From contig NC_081545.1 in NCBI RefSeq assembly GCF_901000735.1, positions 10,587,973 to 10,651,972 on the forward strand: a stretch of DNA of 64,000 nucleotides, written 5' to 3'. Position 1 is the stretch's first letter, and every line of letters begins with the position of its first letter. The notes under the pieces are model-generated. The model was not told the origin of the DNA, made no database searches, and saw only the letters and a program-made list of their open reading frames with translations. This document shows positions 61,594-64,000 of this stretch, one piece after another. Position numbers and translations under genes: made by a program. The stretch is from Corylus avellana. Lineage: Eukaryota > Streptophyta > Magnoliopsida > Fagales > Betulaceae.

Positions 61594-62547
61594 AATTCAT
61601 ACAACTTGCCATTGGCATTCTAGAGAAAATCAAAATTCATTGCACTTGCTGTTGATAAAGAGAGCTCAGTAGATGATGGTCAAGGAGAGGTCACAGGATG
61701 GAATTGAACCTAATTGAAGCATTTTTCCTATTGCATTGTTGATGATGTAAATCTATAGTGTGAAGTAATAAGTTAACCATAAGAATGCAAAAGAAAACAG
61801 TTTGATGTACCTGCATATTAGATAGTGTTTCATTTCCATTTTTTTTTTTAATATATATATATTTTTATATCGGTGGGTTCGTCTGACCACAAATTTTGAG
61901 ACGTTTTGTTGTGTCTTTGTTTATTAATAACTAGCTTAGAGCCCGCGCTACGCGCCGGGTTTTTTTTAATTTTGTAATTTACTCAAAAAGTCTTTAAAAG
62001 ATTATCAACAACAATTTTTATTTTCTTCTCTTAATAAACTAATTAGCTACCAAAAATGACAAATATTCATAAGATCCTTTTAAACCATAGTTTTACTTAA
62101 TACATATTTAATAAATTTAAAAATTCATAGATTTTAGTTCTTATAAACTAGAACATATTAAATATTTGTTCCCATATATGTAGTTTAAAACGAAACATAA
62201 AGGAAAAAAATTCAAAATAAAAACATTGATTAATCAATTATACAAAATGATTGATTAATCATTATATTCCAACAATGACACCATTTCTCCTCCATTACAC
62301 AATCCATTATGGTAAACTTTTGTCTTTAGGAGTTGAACTTTCTCCTCATAAACAATTTTTTTGAGAAATTTTTCTATTACACGAACAAAAATAAATAAGT
62401 GTTCTAAAATATATGAGCATATTGATATTTTATTACAGTTATGTTTACTAATTTTGTAAACAAAAAAATGTTGGTAGTTTAATTTTTCTTTTTAAAAATG
62501 AAAGAGATAAAAAAACACTGGCAGGAATATTGACATAATCTAATTAT
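61594..62547. other. RING1 3' UTR and AT-rich flank
   Basis: The first 250 bp or so are probably the RING1 3' UTR. At 61930-61970 there is AACTAGCTTAGAGCCCGCGC followed by TACGCGCCGGG, a GC-rich motif of a kind often seen at the edge of plant repeats. AT-rich sequence follows. Confidence 0.45.
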
Positions 62548-63413
62548 ACATCGTACCAAAAATAATGATAGGAAACTTTTTCACTATCATTTCCCTTAAA
62601 TCAACGTGAAATTTACAAAAGAAAACTAATCAATTTGAATAAATAATATATAAATTAGTATAAAATTTAAGGGAAAAAAATGGAAGAACATAACCACTTT
62701 TTTTTTTAACAACCATCCTTCACATATATAAAGTAAATGAAACTAATTTTAAGACATACAAGAAAACAAAGACGAAAAAATCTACACAATGAACATTGAG
62801 ATAATCTAAAAATGTATCATACACCGTACCAAAAATAATGATAGGAAACTTTCACTATCATTTCCTAATTCAATGTGAAATTTACAAAAGAAAAATATTC
62901 AATTTGAATAAATAATATATAAATTAGTAGAAAATTTAAGGGATAACAATGGAAGAACATAAATACATTAAATAAAGATAAAATAAAAAACTAAAAATAA
63001 AATTTTAATATAATTGAAAGAATTGTCTTTTTTCTACTGTATACGTTTCCCGATTCCATTGAAACCTTAAAAACCAATGTCATCCATTAATTAAGCATGT
63101 AAACAAATAAAAATAATGATAGGAAACTCTTTTTTTTTTTTTTTTTGATAACGTAAGAGAATTTTACTCAGATTATTTGCACGTCGCAAACGTATACTGT
63201 ACAACAATCCTCACCGTTAATTAAACTCCTACGGGTAAATGACCCCACCCTCCAGAACCAGTTACCAGGTAATTCAGGAGCTTTTACCCCTGACGGGCTA
63301 AGCAGTTTATCCTCATGCCCAGGAGGCATAATGATAGGAAACTCTTTCACTATCATTTCCGAATTCAATGTGAAATTTACAAAAGAAAAATATTCAATTT
63401 GAATAAATAATAT
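62548..63413. repeat. Three ~280-bp tandem repeats
   Basis: Units start near 62548, 62826 and 63109. They share AATAATGATAGGAAACT, CACTATCATTTCC, GTGAAATTTACAAAAGAAAA and TTGAATAAATAATAT. The third unit is split by the SINE-like insertion and then runs into the N gap. Confidence 0.75.
63131..63327 (-). mobile_element. SINE-like retroposon with 18-bp TSD
   Basis: A 197-bp insertion with a poly(T) start on the plus strand (a poly(A) tail on the minus strand) is flanked by a perfect 18-bp TSD ATAATGATAGGAAACTCT at 63113-63130 and 63328-63345. The minus strand begins GCCTCCTGGGCATGAGGATA. The other tandem units show the empty site. Pol III boxes are not clear. Confidence 0.8.
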
Positions 63414-63513
63414 NNNNNNNNNNNNNNNNNNNNNNNNNNNNNNNNNNNNNNNNNNNNNNNNNNNNNNNNNNNNNNNNNNNNNNNNNNNNNNNNNNNNNNN
63501 NNNNNNNNNNNNN
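63414..63513. other. Assembly gap (100 N)
   Basis: A round-number N run, probably a scaffold gap. It separates the tandem repeats from the second Pack-MULE. Confidence 1.
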
Positions 63514-63835
63514 GAAACTCGAATTCAGCCTTGAAAACCTTCATGTACATTTTCATGAGGTTATCAGCTTAAAATAGAAGATATCCAGCAAGCAAAACGA
63601 AGAGAATTACTCCACATGACTAGATATCAACCTTGGCTCCATCATTCCCATTTTTCCTCAACACCTCCGGCACCACATATGCCGGCGTGCCACATTGCGT
63701 GTGGAGCAACCCGTCATTTCAAAGCTGCTCCAACAACACCGACAAGTCGAAATCGGAAACTTTCAAGTCCTCGTTATCATCAAGAAGGAGGCTTTCAGGC
63801 TTCAAGTCTCGGTGCGAAACGCCATGACTTTCGGC
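63514..63835 (-). pseudogene. CIPK fragment in the second Pack-MULE
   Basis: The minus strand reads [58 protein letters not shown]. The stops after LLEQL, after VDI and after GYLLF are at the same codons as in the first copy. HRD is intact here and DFG is DFD. Several residues are closer to a functional CIPK than in copy 1 (TPAYV, KVSD). Confidence 0.85.
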
Positions 63836-64000
63836 AATGTGGACATTTCACACAGTGGGTTGGGGGCAAACATGAAAAAAAAAAAAAAAAACTAAAAATA
63901 TCACGTGCGTCTCACGTGATGGACTTTCTGTCTTCTTAGACAGCAATGACTAACGAATGTTTCGAATTAAAAAATTTTGAAACTTCAAGAGGGTACATTG
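63514..64000 (-). mobile_element. Second Pack-MULE copy with CIPK fragment, cut by the gap and the window edge
   Basis: The minus strand matches 42502-43030 nearly base for base: the inverted-repeat arm (63840-64000), then the CIPK fragment. It is inverted relative to the first copy. The inner and outer ends are missing (N gap and window end). Confidence 0.88.

Noticed and set aside
1..64000. CRISPR arrays, operons, prokaryotic elements
   Set aside because: The window is plant nuclear DNA. The repeats seen are microsatellites, minisatellites and transposons; none has direct-repeat/spacer structure.

Overview
The window looks like nuclear DNA of a dicotyledonous, probably woody, plant. The evidence is multi-exon genes with AT-rich introns, plant-specific families (SBP-box factor with a miR156 site, plant RING1, FLY-type RING ligase, plant BUB1) and long AT-rich spacers filled with plant transposons. 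I cannot name the species. There are three runs of N (38585-38604, 39530-39673, 63414-63513).

Six protein-coding genes are supported. Left block: the 3' part of a FLYING SAUCER-type transmembrane RING E3 ligase (+, 902-6178); a single-exon LRX-like leucine-rich-repeat secreted protein (-, 8605-9864); a mitochondrial ADP/ATP carrier with a 1.8-kb 5'-UTR intron (-, 13401-14901, leader to about 16.8 kb); and a complete 14-exon BUB1 spindle-checkpoint kinase (-, 19429-24414). From memory, this order resembles Arabidopsis At4g28370-At4g28380-At4g28390 and its duplicate At2g20635-At2g20650, which suggests an old conserved gene block. Right block: a small SBP-box SPL3/4/5-type factor with a miR156 site just after its stop codon (+, 34620-36056), and a complete 10-exon PRC1 RING1 protein (+, 51593-61593). 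The genes are functionally unrelated; nothing here behaves like an operon or cluster.

The spacers are transposon-rich, and many insertions can be dated relative to each other by target-site duplications (TSDs). At 26.4-33.7 kb a small tandem repeat was split by a solo LTR (TSD attat) and by a poly(A) retroposon. The LTR was then hit by two hAT-like elements, one of which received a second LTR. At 37-41 kb a hAT-like element hosts a young non-autonomous copia-type retroelement; around the gap the assembly appears to have joined an empty and an occupied allele. At 41.7-43.6 kb a retroposon (18-bp TSD) lies next to a Pack-MULE (9-bp TSD) carrying a dead CIPK kinase fragment. A second copy of that Pack-MULE, with the same stop codons, runs off the right edge. 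Other elements include three Tourist-like MITEs, a hAT-like element with dense GGTTAGC-like ends, a TRIM-like element and a SINE-like insertion with an 18-bp TSD.

The most unusual non-TE structure is a near-perfect 41-bp-arm foldback in intron 6 of the RING1 gene (59003-59100). I found no clearly new biological system; the foldback and the amplified kinase-carrying Pack-MULE are the best candidates for follow-up. Exon boundaries were read by eye from splice signals and protein similarity and have not been tested against transcripts.
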